Of a DNA stretch of 64,000 bases, positions 50,861 through 64,000 are shown in pieces; the stretch's first letter is position 1; every line of letters begins with the position of its first letter. The stretch lies in the NCBI RefSeq assembly GCF_026914265.1, contig NC_069135.1, positions 30,632,738 to 30,696,737 on the forward strand, written 5' to 3'. Origin of the DNA: Mya arenaria. Its lineage: Eukaryota; Mollusca; Bivalvia; Myida; Myidae. The translations under genes and the position numbers were made by a program. The notes under the pieces are model-generated. The model ran no database searches. It worked only from the letters and a program-made list of their open reading frames with translations, and was not told the origin of the DNA.

Positions 50861-52993
50861 AAATTAAAACCAAAAGAGCTCGCATGCCACAATACCATTA
50901 TTACTTTAATTTGAATAACATATTACAGGTGCTCGTGCTAGATGGCTCAAGACCACAGTTATCTGCCCCCCCCCCCCCGTTGACCAAGATCCGGATGTGA
51001 ATACAGAAAAAAAGAGTGCTTGTGTTCAAGTATCAATACTTTATTAAAATTGAATGAAAAAGAAGCAAAAAATGTTATTTTTGCAGAGAACTTGACTGAA
51101 TTTGACACTCTATTGCAGAAATTGATAGTTTTCAATGTAACTATTGGAAAAATCATAGCTTGTGGAAGTCTGAAAATTAGTTGTTTGTAGCCGATTGACT
51201 CCCTGGCGGAAGGGTTATGTATTTGAACTCAATTTTGACAGTCGGGTCAATGGTCAACATGGTGTTTTCTTGTGATTATATTTTGTGTCTTGAATTGTTC
51301 TAGAGATGCCATGTCCTTGTTTTTCAATTGGGGTGTGTATAAAGTCAAAAGCCAGGTTAATGTCTATATGAAACATATAGTAAAAATAACTGTGGTCTCC
51401 CGCCAGATACAAATAAGAGCTAATTATGTTCGCTGAAGTATTACTATTCTTTGGACATTATCGACATTGTTTACAACGGTAGAAAAAGGGGAGAATGCAA
51501 TTTTATGCAAGTATAAGGGCGACAACAAGTTGAGAAATGCGACATAAAAGGGAATACATGTAGAATTATCATGGGTAACTGAAATAAGTAATAGATACAT
51601 ACATACACGTATAACCTTTACATGACTGAGGAAACAATAGCGCACTATATCCATACCGTATAAAGTTAAAGGGACTCATGTTTTGTAAAATGCACTTTTT
51701 GTACGACGAAATAAAGTGTGACAAATAATCAGGAGTGTTAAAACTAAGATACTGACAGCTTAAACCCTTTAACAATTGATATATGATATATTGATATATT
51801 TTATTTGAAGTCAATGATTTCCAAAACCGTTGCTATTGCAATTGACCAAAAGCCTGTAGCGTGATTATTTGAAGTTTTCAAGGTATCTAATATATATTGA
51901 AATAACCTATGTGTTGTATATGATGGGTACATTTGTTTTCTTGGCTGTACCAGCATGAGTTTAATCCCGACTAAAACATTATTCTATTTATGTTTTATAC
52001 TTTAAATATTAGTTTTGTCTGATAAATCGGGACCAAAAAGTTAAATAATTATAACATTATTGTTTTCTGATGCATAAAAGCAAAAAAGATAATCTTATCA
52101 GAGACATGGGCTAGTGCCTTTAATATATTTATCAGACCGTAACATTTATGTTATCAACTTGAGATACACATATAACTAAATAAGAAAATATATATGTACC
52201 AACATATAGTAAAAGCGATATGTCCTGATCTTCATTTATAGCGAATATCAATATTCAAATAATGATTTACAATATATATATGAAAAGCTACAGAAACAAG
52301 CTCAGTAGCCAAAAGTTTTAAACCCAGTTTTATGGCACAGGGTAAACGCCTAAGACATTAACACACAAAAAAAAATCAGTTTACGTGCACAACCTCACCC
52401 CTATCCCAGCAGTCCTGAATAAAGTAAAGGCAAACGGTAAATATTATCATAGTATGCATTTACTTGAGGAAACTTAATAATAAAACAATTAATAATTAAC
52501 TAATAGGTAAACCCCAAGTATTTCAATGATTAGGGTTTGTTACATGATAGAGCTGATTTAGAGTCAAAATACCCTTTTTTTGGTCAAAACTGTTAATTTG
52601 TCAGAGTACAGCTTTAAGATAATCGTGTATGTTAAATTCTCCTATTCATATTTTCTGTTAACTTAATTTGCATACCACACAGGATACTGAGATTCGGCAT
52701 TCTTTATAATACTCTATTATAATTGTTAAACGTCCATTTAAAATTTATCGAACGATTAGAGCTCAAAATTATATTTTCACCAATGAGTTAAAAGCTGTTA
52801 TTGAATTGAATCAGGTGAATCGGTAGAGTAAAACAAAGGCTGGACAAGTTAACAAAATAGCAATAGCAATATAAGTTATGTTATCAGATTTATATATATT
52901 TGAAACTGAATAAGATAATATATATATAATATTAAAGCAATATGTGATAATGTGCATTTGGCAATCATGATTATTCAAATATTGGTTTACAAG

Positions 52994-53033
<40 letters not shown>

Positions 53034-53126
53034 GCAAGTTAAACTCACGCCATGTCTAATTTTATATAAGTAGGCTGTTTTAGTATCGAATGTACAAGTT
53101 CTTCTGATAAGCGTTTTTGTAATTAA
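50861..53126. other. Intergenic with TTAA element and repeat remnants
   Basis: A C13 run is at 50966-50978. A TTAA element lies at 51666-52123, and an internally deleted copy of the interspersed repeat at 52298-52440. From 51870 onward the sequence matches 9541-11046. No gene was found. Confidence 0.6.
51666..52123. mobile_element. TTAA-flanked TIR element, third family
   Basis: Ends TTAA-AGGGACTCATG and ATGGGCTAGTGCC-TTTAA. Related to 45696-46180 but more diverged in the right half. Confidence 0.5.
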
Positions 53127-53349
53127 TTATTTCACCTTCAACACAAAAATGTTATTTTCATGTTGTCCCACAACAATACTTGATGTATGGCTTCTGTAAG
53201 ACAGTGAGTGTGGTTTCACCAATCCAAAAATATGACCTAGAGTTGACACGTGTACAGCGAATTGACTTTTCATGTCGGGATCGTTGAGCGTTGCTAGTGT
53301 ATTTCCTGCACCATCCAAGGTAAGAAGTTGGTCTTTGGAGGAATTTCTA

Positions 53350-53353
<4 letters not shown>
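53127..53353 (-). pseudogene. Fragment I: twin of fragment B
   Basis: Same truncated 3' propeller piece with the same internal loss and the same fusion to an R block as B, differing at a couple of codons. Part of the A-C / G-J block duplication. Confidence 0.85.
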
Positions 53354-54315
<962 letters not shown>

Positions 54316-55669
54316 TAGTTGTAGTAGTTGTAAATGATGTAACCTTGTCTATGGTGTCGGCAAATTTCAACTTCATTATCTTGGTTACTGGAATTAAACT
54401 GGAATACCTCGCATGCAACAATAATATCAATACGCAATCAATATTTTAAAAAGGGTACTGCAGATGCTGGTGAAAGATTCAAAGCAGAGGTGATTAGGTT
54501 CGCTCAAATATTACTATATTTTGGACATTATCGACATTATTTTTAATGTATTGATTACAATATACATAATACCAGTATTATGAATTGACGGAATATCAAC
54601 TAGAAGTTGCATTTATTTATAAACTAATCGACAATAAAACATATTTAAAAGGTTAAATCATTACATTTCCCATCTCTTTAGTCACAGATGGATGTTAAAG
54701 CTGCACTCTCACACATTGGCATTTTTGAAAACCTTTTTATCAATACTGTTTTGTCTTTGAATTTCTGCGTAATTGTTTAGGAAGCAGTGCTAAAGTCTAC
54801 TGACAAAAGATCAGATCGCAGTTATTCATATTTATAATCGAACATTTATGTTTTGTAGCTAAAAGAGTTACTCACGCTTTAATAAAAATGTTATTTTATG
54901 AGTTTTAAATATTGAAATCTGTTATATCGTGAGTTATCTTATATGACTGAGAAGAAGGCCTTGTTACATAAAAGAGCTGATTCAGAGACAAAAAATATCG
55001 GTTCTGGTGAAAACTGTAAATCTGTGAGAGTACAGCTTTAAGATAATCATGTATGTTAAATTCGCCTTTTAATCAATTCTGTTAACTTAATTTGCATACC
55101 ACACAGGATATTGATATTCCGCATTCTTTATACTCAATTATAATGGTTAAAGGTCCATTTATAATTTATCGAACGATTAGTCCTCGAAATTATATGTTCA
55201 CCAATGAGTTATAAGTTGTTATTGAATTGAATCAGGTGATTCGGTAGAATAAAACAGAGGCTGGATAAGTAAACAAAATAGCAAATGCAATATAATTGAT
55301 GTTATCAGCTTTATATACATTTAAAGCTGAATAAGATAATAATAATAAATTATAATATATAATATTAAAGCATTATGTGATTAAGTTCATTTGGCAATCA
55401 TGATTATTCAAATATTGATATATAAGTTAATTTTTTACAACCAATCAAAAATATGATATTTTTTCTGAAATATGTATAATTTCTATGTAATGTGATACGA
55501 CTCAGCAATTAATCACACATTGTACACCGGTATATCACTCAAACATTCTTAATATAAACTAGGATACATTATTGTTAACAAGTTCTCACATTCACGCAAA
55601 ATCTAATTTTTATAGAAGTAGGCTTATTATCGAGTGTACAAGTCTTCTGATGAGCGTTTTTGTAATTCA
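54316..55669. other. 3' flank of gene J
   Basis: Near-identical to 12161-13509; contains the TTAA MITE at 54695-55041. Confidence 0.75.
54695..55041. mobile_element. TTAA-flanked foldback MITE, copy in unit J
   Basis: Counterpart of 12534-12880, with ends and interior matching almost base for base. Confidence 0.75.
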
Positions 55670-57625
55670 TTATTTCACCTTCAACACAACAATGTTGTTA
55701 TTTTCAGCTTGTCCTACAACAAGACTTGATATAGGGCTTCTGTAACACAGTGAATGTGGTTTCACCAATCCATCAGCCTGTGTAGCCAGTGTAGCCAGCT
55801 TCCTCTTTCCTTCCCTGTCCACTTGAAGTACGGTGTCTGAGATATAAGAGCAGACAAAAACGTGACCTAGAGGTGACACGTGTACAGCGCGTGGACCTTT
55901 CATATTGGGATCGCTGAGCGTTGCTAGTTTATTTCCTTCTCTATCCAAGGTAAGAAGTTGGTCTTTGGAGACATTTGCGATGTAGATTTTACTGCCATCA
56001 GAGCTTACAGCACAATCGTAAACGGTGTATGCATCCGACTCGTCCTCAAACAACTTTCTCCGGTCATTACCTGCCTTGTCGTAAGAGTAAAGCGCAGTGT
56101 CAGATGTGATATACAGACGCCCTGAATGATGAGCTATTTTAGCTACTATGTGACTGAACGTTCGCTTTCTTGTATGTTGTAGCTCTGAATCCCTAACGTT
56201 GAAGAATCGAACTTCATGTCTATTATCATCATTACAGTTGACAGCAACCGCTAGCTCATTACCCGCAATATGGCATGCATCTCGTGGATGAGTTGGAACG
56301 TCACAGTGATCGACGACCTGGTAGGACTGGTTCAGGAGCTTTAAACGGCAATTGTAATTGTCGACGAGGACGAGCTCTCCACTTATTAGTTCACATATTC
56401 CAGTTATAGTTGAAATTTCTTTGTCAGTTTTTAGTGCCGCATTGAATTGTTTCACATTCTCAACCTTGAAAACATGAGACATATTAGTAATATCTCCAAA
56501 CCGTTCCAAAGACATTAAAGAATCAATAAGGTCGTTTAGCCCTGTATTGTGCACAAACGCCAACTCTACTTGTTGTTTGCTTGTGTTGTCTTCGAGAATA
56601 GCTTTGGTTTCTGTAATTAATTTCTGGCATCGAGAATATCCAACGTAGGCCAAGGAATTGTTCGTCTTAGTCTTCGCCATGCTATCTGCAAGTGATTTTA
56701 TGTCCTTGCTCAACTGTGCGGACTGTTCAATGTCGTTCTTCATTTGCTCCTAAAATGTTACTACCATAACGTCCAGCTCTTTGATTGTGTCTTGCTCCAA
56801 TTGATCAAGGACTTGGTCGATCTTTCTTCGCAAAGCTCCGATCTCTGATAGCATGAGTGCACGGGATTTTCGTATGCATTGTTGATTTTTCTTGCGGGAC
56901 TCTTGCAGCTTCTTGATTTGTGATTGGATGTCTACGATTTGTTGTTAAAGCCGTTTGAATTCTGGTTTGTCATAAATGCCTCTTGCTACGTCTGGTATAT
57001 GTTATATCACCGAACATTGCCTGTAATTGAAAAATACCGTAAAATAAATATCAATACTATTATAACATACTGTAGTAAATAATTGTAGACATAAGCGAAA
57101 CATAATTTGCTATAAATTTGATGTACTTTGAATTAACATTACATCAATTAATATGCGTACTATGCCACATAACGTTTCATTGATTCAACTTAAATGCACT
57201 ATCATATAATGTATTATGATTTGTAGTGTGTACTCAGTCCTTTATGTGATTGCTCATATTGACTTACTTTCTCAATACGATTCTAACCTGTGAACAACGG
57301 AGACGCATATATGGCAACACAGCTCTTGGTGGTCTCCACAGATCAGCTCCACAGCTTTCCCATGATGGTGCACGCATCTCACAAGGTCGTCCACGGCCGT
57401 CACAGGGACCGCCGCCCATTTTTTCACGTCCTTCCGGTCGAGTAATTTGTGCCGCTTAAACAGGCCGCCATGTTCAGACTCGCAACAAGAACAGTAGTAC
57501 TTCGAACAATCCACACAAAAGTATTGAGCTTCAGAGTTAAGTTCGTCTTCCTCACAAGGAGAACATATGAAGTCATCAATTAAATGCGACGCATTATGAA
57601 GAGATGATCTGAATAAAGACGCCAT
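55670..57625 (-). pseudogene. Copy J: B-box/coiled-coil/propeller gene with two stops in exon 2
   Basis: Exon 1 is 57625-57288 (338 bp, open) and exon 2 is 57020-55670 (1351 bp, full length). The donor CACAG|GTTAGA and acceptor AATTACAG|GCAATG are good, with a 267-bp intron. Exon 1 keeps both B-boxes (CSPC, CVDC, CSCC, ESEH; CVHH, CGDH, CCHIC). Exon 2 has two nonsense codons in the coiled coil: TAA at 56945-56947 (KRL*QQ, where others have P or S) and TAG at 56750-56752 (VTF*EQM, where others have E or Q). There is no frameshift. The body is type I, near C, with a type II patch at 55840-56012. A young pseudogene, or polymorphic nonsense alleles. Confidence 0.83.
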
Positions 57626-59521
57626 TTTTGTAAAAAAAAAATATATTTTCGAGTCCTCCTTACTAACTAAAGACTGAATTTCATAATGCATTTAAGAACC
57701 GTTATAGCCAAGCTTAGAAGAAAAAGAATCAGATACGCGTATTTAGGTGTATTTATGTGTTTTACTTTTAATTTACTACCTTTCAAATGAATCTTCAAAT
57801 CGTCCTATTTATTCCACGAAAGGAAGTAAATTATCGAAATATTTATTATTATCGAATATACCTGATAAACAATAAGGTTAATGACACCGGCGTATCAAGC
57901 ACATTTAACAGTTCTACTTGCCAAATGTCATGATTTACACATGCAGTCATTGACAATATCATTAGGGTAGAAAGCAGAACAATGGTAAAATTAATTATTA
58001 CTATTTAAAATAGATTAATGCAATTGTTTAAAAACGCCGTCAATTAGGACATGGGCCAAGATTGATATACAGCCTTATGTAGGCTTTTGGTAGCTATATT
58101 ATATTAAGTATAATAACAACTGCACAAATATGTTGTTATTGTTTTCCTCTCAGATTCGGTACAGTGGTAATTGATAGAAATGAAACAATCAAATAAAAAA
58201 AACTAGTAATAGAGAGCACGAATGTGACCATAGTTCATATTTTCGAGGGATATTGTCTACGAACTACTTTAAAGTATTTAGGTATCAATTTACAAGTGAA
58301 TGCAGTCTTACCAACCAAATACATGAAATAAATGAGAGCAGATAAATCAGACGTATTAAAGATATAACATATGAGTAAACTATGTTTGGGTCTTAGGTAA
58401 CAACATAACTCAAAATTAAATGTTTCCGAATGTTGATTCAATATATTCAATTGCCTTTCTTAAATTGTTTAAGCCTTTTCCTAGGAAAGGTTTTGATCAG
58501 TAGGCAGTTTCTTAAATGACATTGAAACATGAGTCATCATTAAAGTAAATTATATAAGGTTGCATTAGTTTGAACACTAAAGGGGACTATTACATGTTTT
58601 AGTTTAAGTTCGATTAATATATCGATTGTTTGGCGTTTAAACACTGAAACACTTTTAGTTATAAATATGCGCGTACAATGTTAAGAAACGTTTAATTGTA
58701 GGTTGTAAAAGGCGCGGCAAATCGATTTAAGATAGCATGCACGTACACGCACGGGTTGACTAGGGAATCGGCTACATTTCAAAACAATAAAAACATAAAT
58801 ACTTAGTTAATCTCCAGCATATATGAGTGCATTTTAGGGTTGGCTGATAGAAAGGCCAATATGCGTTTCCCAGATCATATAAGTCAAAGTTCATATCCCA
58901 ACTTAATGATTACTATTAATGTATCAATAAAGCTAGTAGACATACATAAACAGACAAGAAGCATAGGCTTGTGTTTTTCGACTCTTTTCTATTTCCTTCG
59001 TTTAGCATAATAAACCAAATACAAGCGGTTACTTCTCTAAGTACTCAATCTTTCATCGAGATGACTGCTTATAAACAAAGCTGCAAGAGAACAAACTGAT
59101 GCATAAATATTTCATTGCAAGATAATGAGTTGTCTTTCTTAATACAAGTTTACACTGAGCCAAGGGACACCGTTCCACGTAAGTGTGTCGAGCTTCAAAC
59201 ATATATGAACTGCTAGTCTCACATCACATCAATTCTAAATTAGTCACGACATTTACATAAAGAGCTCAAAGGATCTACATTAGTCACAGAGTTTCAATAT
59301 GGCGATACAATTACATAATCTACAAAAGTCATTACGTCCTAACGCGCTTTACGTTCTATTTGGTCATAATGACGGCCAATGAATGCGTTAATAAACACAA
59401 CACCAACTATACGCACCGTTATTGTGTTGTTCTGACGCATCTTTCCGTTGTCTCGTCGAACTAGTAGCGCTCTGTTATCCGGTGTTTTTTCCGGTGAATG
59501 TCTCCATGCTGGCTTACTTCA
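57626..59521. repeat. Upstream region of J, including U block
   Basis: Colinear with 41329-43204. The U part is 58594-59521, nearly identical to the F copy except in the T run (59494-59499). Confidence 0.6.
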
Positions 59522-60076
59522 CGAGAAATCATTCTAGCGTTAAGCTACATTGTCTCTGTTACGCTTGAAGTAATATGACAGTCTCTCAGCTGAACTCTTA
59601 CATTATTCAGACGTTAAACAACAGTTTATATCTACATAAAATGTATTGTCCAACACGATTACGAATCACGCGTAACTTGAACGGGCTTCGACTTGAACAT
59701 TTTCAAAATTTAAGCTTTGATTTCCGTTCACTGAAATCAGACAGGTACATTAGCAGACACGTTTCTAAACACGCTGACAAGTTGTTGATCAATGTATTAT
59801 AATTGTATAAAGAAATGTCTTAACTACCGCATGTACAAAATTGACCGCAGGCTGGTTTGAAAAAATAACGTAAACGGACTAACTTTGTCATCTTCACTAT
59901 CGCCGTCAAAACGTTATTAACGTGGACGCTCTTATGTGAACGTTTATCATCGTCGTCGTCATCTTCGTCGTCGTCGTCATCATCATCATCATCAGCAGCA
60001 GCAGCAGCAGCAATAGTAGCAGTAGCAGTAGCAGAAGCAGTAGTAGGAGTAGAAGATGTAGAAATTGGAGTAGTAG
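59522..60076. repeat. R block, copy 6, shortest array
   Basis: Counterpart of copy 4. The trinucleotide array (59946-60060) is about 70 bp shorter, mainly in its (TCA)n part. Confidence 0.85.
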
Positions 60077-61192
60077 GTTCGCTAAAATATAACTATTTTA
60101 TTACATAATCGACATTAATTTTTAATGTATTGATTAAATGAATAATGCATCTTACGCAAATCTAAGGGCGACAACAAGTGGAGGAAAGAGACACATTAGG
60201 GAATACTAGTACCCTTACCCTGAGTTACTTCTGAAATAAAGAATACATGTGGTATTGGTACGTCATTCAAAGCCTAGGTCAGAGAGTGAACACATCGGTT
60301 TTAACCTTATCTTATGAAGTCAGTACTGTACTTAATAATGTAGAACGCACTATTTACATTTATTTATTTAATTAAGTAAATAGTAAGAAAGAAATAAGTT
60401 GTTTACTTTAGTGACATGTGTACAACACACAATACAAAGATAAATAATGATAACACACGGCCCATCAGGTCTATAAGTCACCTTAATGTTAACATTTCTC
60501 AAGCATTTGAACATAATTAACATATACAATTATGTAAGTCGCATTGCTGTTTCTCTTTTGCAAAGAGTTCTTAGTTCAGGTTGTTAAAACATGTGTGTTA
60601 ATGATAAAAGTAATAATGATTCCCAGAACACCAAACAATTAACAGCGTGTTTATCTAACTAAATTCAGTTAAATGAGGATACTTGGTCGTTAATACAATG
60701 TTAGTACATATAAATGTTAAAAACAAAATTTAATGGCACTAGACAAATGACACAAATACGCATATAGTTTACTTATTCTTAGAGCATTAGCTTTCATATC
60801 GTACTCGATAATGCCTTATTTTGTAAGAACGCTAATGTTTCAACGTCAGTAACATTAGTGAATGGTCTTCAGATCATGGGATCAAAGCACGAAATTCTTC
60901 TATTGGTATACAATGCACATTTTAATACAAAATGGCACTTACTATCTACCTCTTGGGTATCGCATAGCCTAAAAAGTCTTGTATCCAAAGACTTACCCAG
61001 ATACCGTAGATTAACATGTATGCAGTTTGTAAATACGGACCAAATCCATGATATTTGTTACAGCCTTTAAAACTATAATTGCTTTGAAAGTAAACATGTT
61101 GCAACTACAAGTCGCATTTTTCAAGAAACTAATCTGCAATAAATCATATGTTTGAGATTAACATTTTCCCATATGTTAGTCACGGTAACATG

Positions 61193-61440
61193 TTAAAGAT
61201 GCACTCTAACAGATTGACCGTTTTGACAAATGTTTTTGTCTTGAAATGAGCCAAAATGTTTTGAAACCAGAAATGCAAGACTGCTGACGACAGATCAGAT
61301 CGCAGTTTTTCTATTTATGTTCGAAAATTATGATTTAGAGCCAAAAGCGTTATTAACGATTTAACGCTTATATTGTTGAATCAATATCTAAAAGAGCTAA
61401 ATCTGAGACAAAATGTCAATCTGTGAGATTGCAGCTTTAA
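61193..61440. mobile_element. TTAA MITE, shortened copy in unit K
   Basis: Base-for-base counterpart of 45012-45259. Confidence 0.65.
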
Positions 61441-61876
61441 ATTTGATGGTTAAGAATACCAAAAGATAACGATATGTATGTTAATTTGTCTTTGTTTCAT
61501 CTTTTTCTGACGTCGTAAGTTTGCATATCATATAGGACATCTTGATTCCGCATTCTATATATTCAATTGTAAAATTTAAAGTCAATTTCTATTTTATTGA
61601 ATGTTAAACGTTCGAAGTGATATTTTATCAAATGAGATACCAGCAGTCAGCCGTTATTGATTTAATCAAGTACATCGGTAGATTGGAACAGAGACTAGTC
61701 AAGTAGACAAAATATAATCTCGAACACGAAGCTTGTAAAAGGGATTTTTGTAAGCGTTTAACCAAAATAAAAACTGTCGCATTAAACCATTTGTATTGGT
61801 TAATACAGGCTTATAACTAATAACTTTCACATGACTGAGGAAACAATTGCGCGCACTATATCAATACCGTATAAAC

Positions 61877-62362
61877 TTAAAGGGACTTGCTCATTGGTTG
61901 TAAAATGTACTATTTTGTATGACGAAATTAAGTGTGGCAGATCATCACGGGTGTTAAAACTAAGATACTGAAAGCTCGAACCATCATCAAATGCTGATAT
62001 ATGCTCAGATATTGTCTTTGAAGTCTGCGTTTCCAAAACCGTTGCTATCGCAATTGACCTAAAAGTTGTAGTGTGATTAGTTGATTGACATTATCAAGTA
62101 AAGTATTTAAGGTATTTGATAAAAGTTAAACTAACCAATGGGTCGTGTATGCGTCTCTGTGCAGGAGTTGATACAATCTCAGTTTTCAATGGTTTGTACC
62201 AGCGTGGGTTTGATCTCGACTACAACCAGATTTTCTTTTTAAACATTAATTACATTTTGTCTGCAATTTCGGGATCCAAATGTAACATAATTATATTAGT
62301 GTTCTAAGATGCGTGGCATTGAAAAAAACAAATTGTCCAAAAACATGAGCAAAACCCTTTAA
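61877..62362. mobile_element. TTAA-flanked TIR element, third family
   Basis: Counterpart of 45696-46180 with a few substitutions. Confidence 0.6.
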
Positions 62363-62729
62363 TACCAGAACATAGCATTTATGTTATAAACTAGATATAC
62401 ACATATGTACCAACATATTATTAAAGCGATATATGCTGATATTTAATTTTAGCGAATATCAATATTCAAATAATGATAAACAAGTATATTATTTACAATC
62501 AATCAAAGGTATTATATAATAATAGTTATTTATGCTAGTTGTAATATTCTATGTAAAGTTCTATGACTCAGCAGTAAATCACACGTTGTACACCAGTATA
62601 TCATTCTAACATTCAAAAAAAATATATTGTTGTAAATAGGTTTCACTTACACAAGGTCTAATGTTTATAAAAGTAGGCTGTTTTACTATCAAGTGTACAT
62701 GTGCTTCTGATGAGCTCTTTTGTAATTCA

Positions 62730-64000
62730 TTATATCACCTTTATCACAACACCATTGTTAGTTTCATATTGCCCAATAATAAGGCTGGATGAATGGCTAC
62801 TGTAACACAGTGATTTTGGTTTCACCAATCCATCAGCCTGTGTAGCCAGTGTAGCCAGCTTCCTCTTTCCTTCCCTGTCCACTTGTACTACGGTGTTTGA
62901 GATATAAGAGCAGACAAAAACGTGACCTAGAGGTGACACGTGTACAGCGCGTGGACCTTTCATATTGGGATCGCTGAGCGTTGCTAGTTTATTTCCTTCT
63001 CTATCCAAGGTAAGAAGTTGGTCTTTGGAGACATTTGCGATGTAGATTTTACTGCCATCACAGCTTACAGCACAAGTGTAAACACTGAGCTTATCCGCTT
63101 TGTCCTCAAACAGCGTTCCCCCATTTTGGCCAACCTTGTCGTAAGAGTAAAGTGCAGTGTCAGATGTGATAAACAGACGCCCTGAATAATGAACTATTTG
63201 TCGTATTGTATGATTGAACGTTAACTTTCTTGTCTGTTGTAACTTCAAATTCATAACGTTGAAAAAGCGAACTTCATGTCTAGTCTTTTTATCAGAGTTG
63301 ACGGAAACCGCCAGCTCATTGCCCGCAATGTGACATACATCTAGTGGATGAGTTGGAACGTCGCAGTGATCGACAATCTGATAGGACTGGTTCAGGAGCT
63401 TTATACGGCAATTGTAATTGTCAACGAGAACGAGCTCTCCACTAAGTAGTTCACATATTCCGCTTATGTTTGAGTTTTCTTTGTCAGTTCTTAGTGCTGC
63501 ATTGAATTGTGTCGCATTTTCAACTTTGAAAACATGGGATGCATTAATTATTTTTCCAAACCGTTCCACAGACATTAAAGAATCAAGAAGGTCATACAGC
63601 TTTGTATTAAGCACAAACGCCAACTCCACTTCGTGTTTGGTTGCGGTATCTCTGATGAAATCATTAGTTTGTGTAACTAATTTCTGGCATCTTGAATATC
63701 CTACGCAGACCAAAGAATCGTTTGTTTTATTCTTCGTCATGTTATCTGCAAGAGATTTAATGTCTTTGTTCATCTGTTCGGACTGATCAATGTCTTTCTT
63801 TATTTGCTCCTGAAATGTTGCTACCCTAACGTCTAACTCATTGATTGTGTCTTCCTCCAATTGATCAAGAACTTGTTCGAACATTCTTCGCAAAGCTCTG
63901 ATCTCTGAAAGGATGTGTGCACGGGAATCCCGTATGCATTGTTGAGTTTTCTTGCGGGACTCTTGCAGCTTCTTGATTTTTGATTGGATGTTTGCGATTT
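62730..64000 (-). CDS. Copy K: B-box/propeller gene, exon 2, cut by the window edge
   Basis: Open from the window edge (64000) to a TGA/TAA-terminated C-terminus at 62730, ending VVIKVI. About 423 codons are visible, from the early coiled coil (IKKLQESRKKTQQCIRDSR) through the whole propeller. The start of exon 2, the acceptor and the B-box exon lie outside the window. This is type II: the same sequence type as the body of A and as G, but without the breaks of G. The coiled-coil segment EQVLDQLEEDTINELDVR and the propeller motif CELLSGELVLVDNYN are intact. Function as for copy A; whether exon 1 is intact cannot be judged. Confidence 0.8.
   Translation of the reverse strand, partial: IANIQSKIKKLQESRKKTQQCIRDSRAHILSEIRALRRMFEQVLDQLEEDTINELDVRVATFQEQIKKDIDQSEQMNKDIKSLADNMTKNKTNDSLVCVGYSRCQKLVTQTNDFIRDTATKHEVELAFVLNTKLYDLLDSLMSVERFGKIINASHVFKVENATQFNAALRTDKENSNISGICELLSGELVLVDNYNCRIKLLNQSYQIVDHCDVPTHPLDVCHIAGNELAVSVNSDKKTRHEVRFFNVMNLKLQQTRKLTFNHTIRQIVHYSGRLFITSDTALYSYDKVGQNGGTLFEDKADKLSVYTCAVSCDGSKIYIANVSKDQLLTLDREGNKLATLSDPNMKGPRAVHVSPLGHVFVCSYISNTVVQVDREGKRKLATLATQADGLVKPKSLCYSSHSSSLIIGQYETNNGVVIKVI

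Larger units (their letters stand above)
60077..62729. other. 3' flank of gene K
   Basis: Near-identical to 43896-46548. Holds a shortened TTAA MITE (61193-61440) and the third-family TTAA element (61877-62362). Confidence 0.7.

Overview
The window looks like nuclear DNA of a bivalve mollusc. It is AT-rich and intron-containing, with long (TA)n and compound trinucleotide arrays, TTAA-flanked foldback elements, and above all a lineage-specific tandem expansion of RING-less B-box / coiled-coil / beta-propeller (TRIM71- or TRIM45-like) genes of the kind known to be expanded in bivalves. The genus cannot be told from the sequence.

The dominant content is an array of such genes, all on the minus strand. 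The canonical gene has two exons: exon 1 of 338 bp (two B-box zinc fingers) and exon 2 of 1351 bp (coiled coil and propeller), joined by a phase-2 intron of 174-267 bp, giving 562 aa. I count 12 copies or remnants: A (4310-6172, intact), B (11047-11273, fragment), C (13510-15443, exon 1 frameshifted), D (19768-21042, old pseudogene), E (33345-35087, pseudogene), F (39387-41328, intact), G (46549-47806, pseudogene without exon 1), H (48571-48791, fragment), L (50803-50860, 3' remnant of a D-type copy), I (53127-53353, fragment, twin of B), J (55670-57625, two stops) and K (62730 to the window edge, open but cut off). By sequence they form type I (C, E, F, J), type II (A body, G, K) and type III (D, L). 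A and J are mosaics of types I and II.

The genes ride on larger duplicated blocks. A-B-C (about 4.3-18 kb) matches G-I-J (about 46.5-57.6 kb), and F-G (about 41-47.3 kb) matches J-K (57.6-63.6 kb, constant offset 16181 over long stretches). Block parts recur in fixed order: 'R' (about 0.55 kb plus a compound trinucleotide array), a 3' flank carrying a TTAA-flanked foldback MITE, exon 2, exon 1, and in several units a 'U' block upstream.

Between D and E (about 21-33 kb) the array is interrupted. This interval holds a different gene on the plus strand: a two-exon 40-aa Cys-rich protein at 27108-27810 with a poly(A) signal. It also holds old remnants of the U block, a 0.6-kb trinucleotide array and degenerate minisatellites. 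No rRNA, tRNA, CRISPR or bacterial-type operon is present. The RING-less proteins probably act as scaffolds or ligand sensors, possibly in innate immunity, but that is inference from the family.
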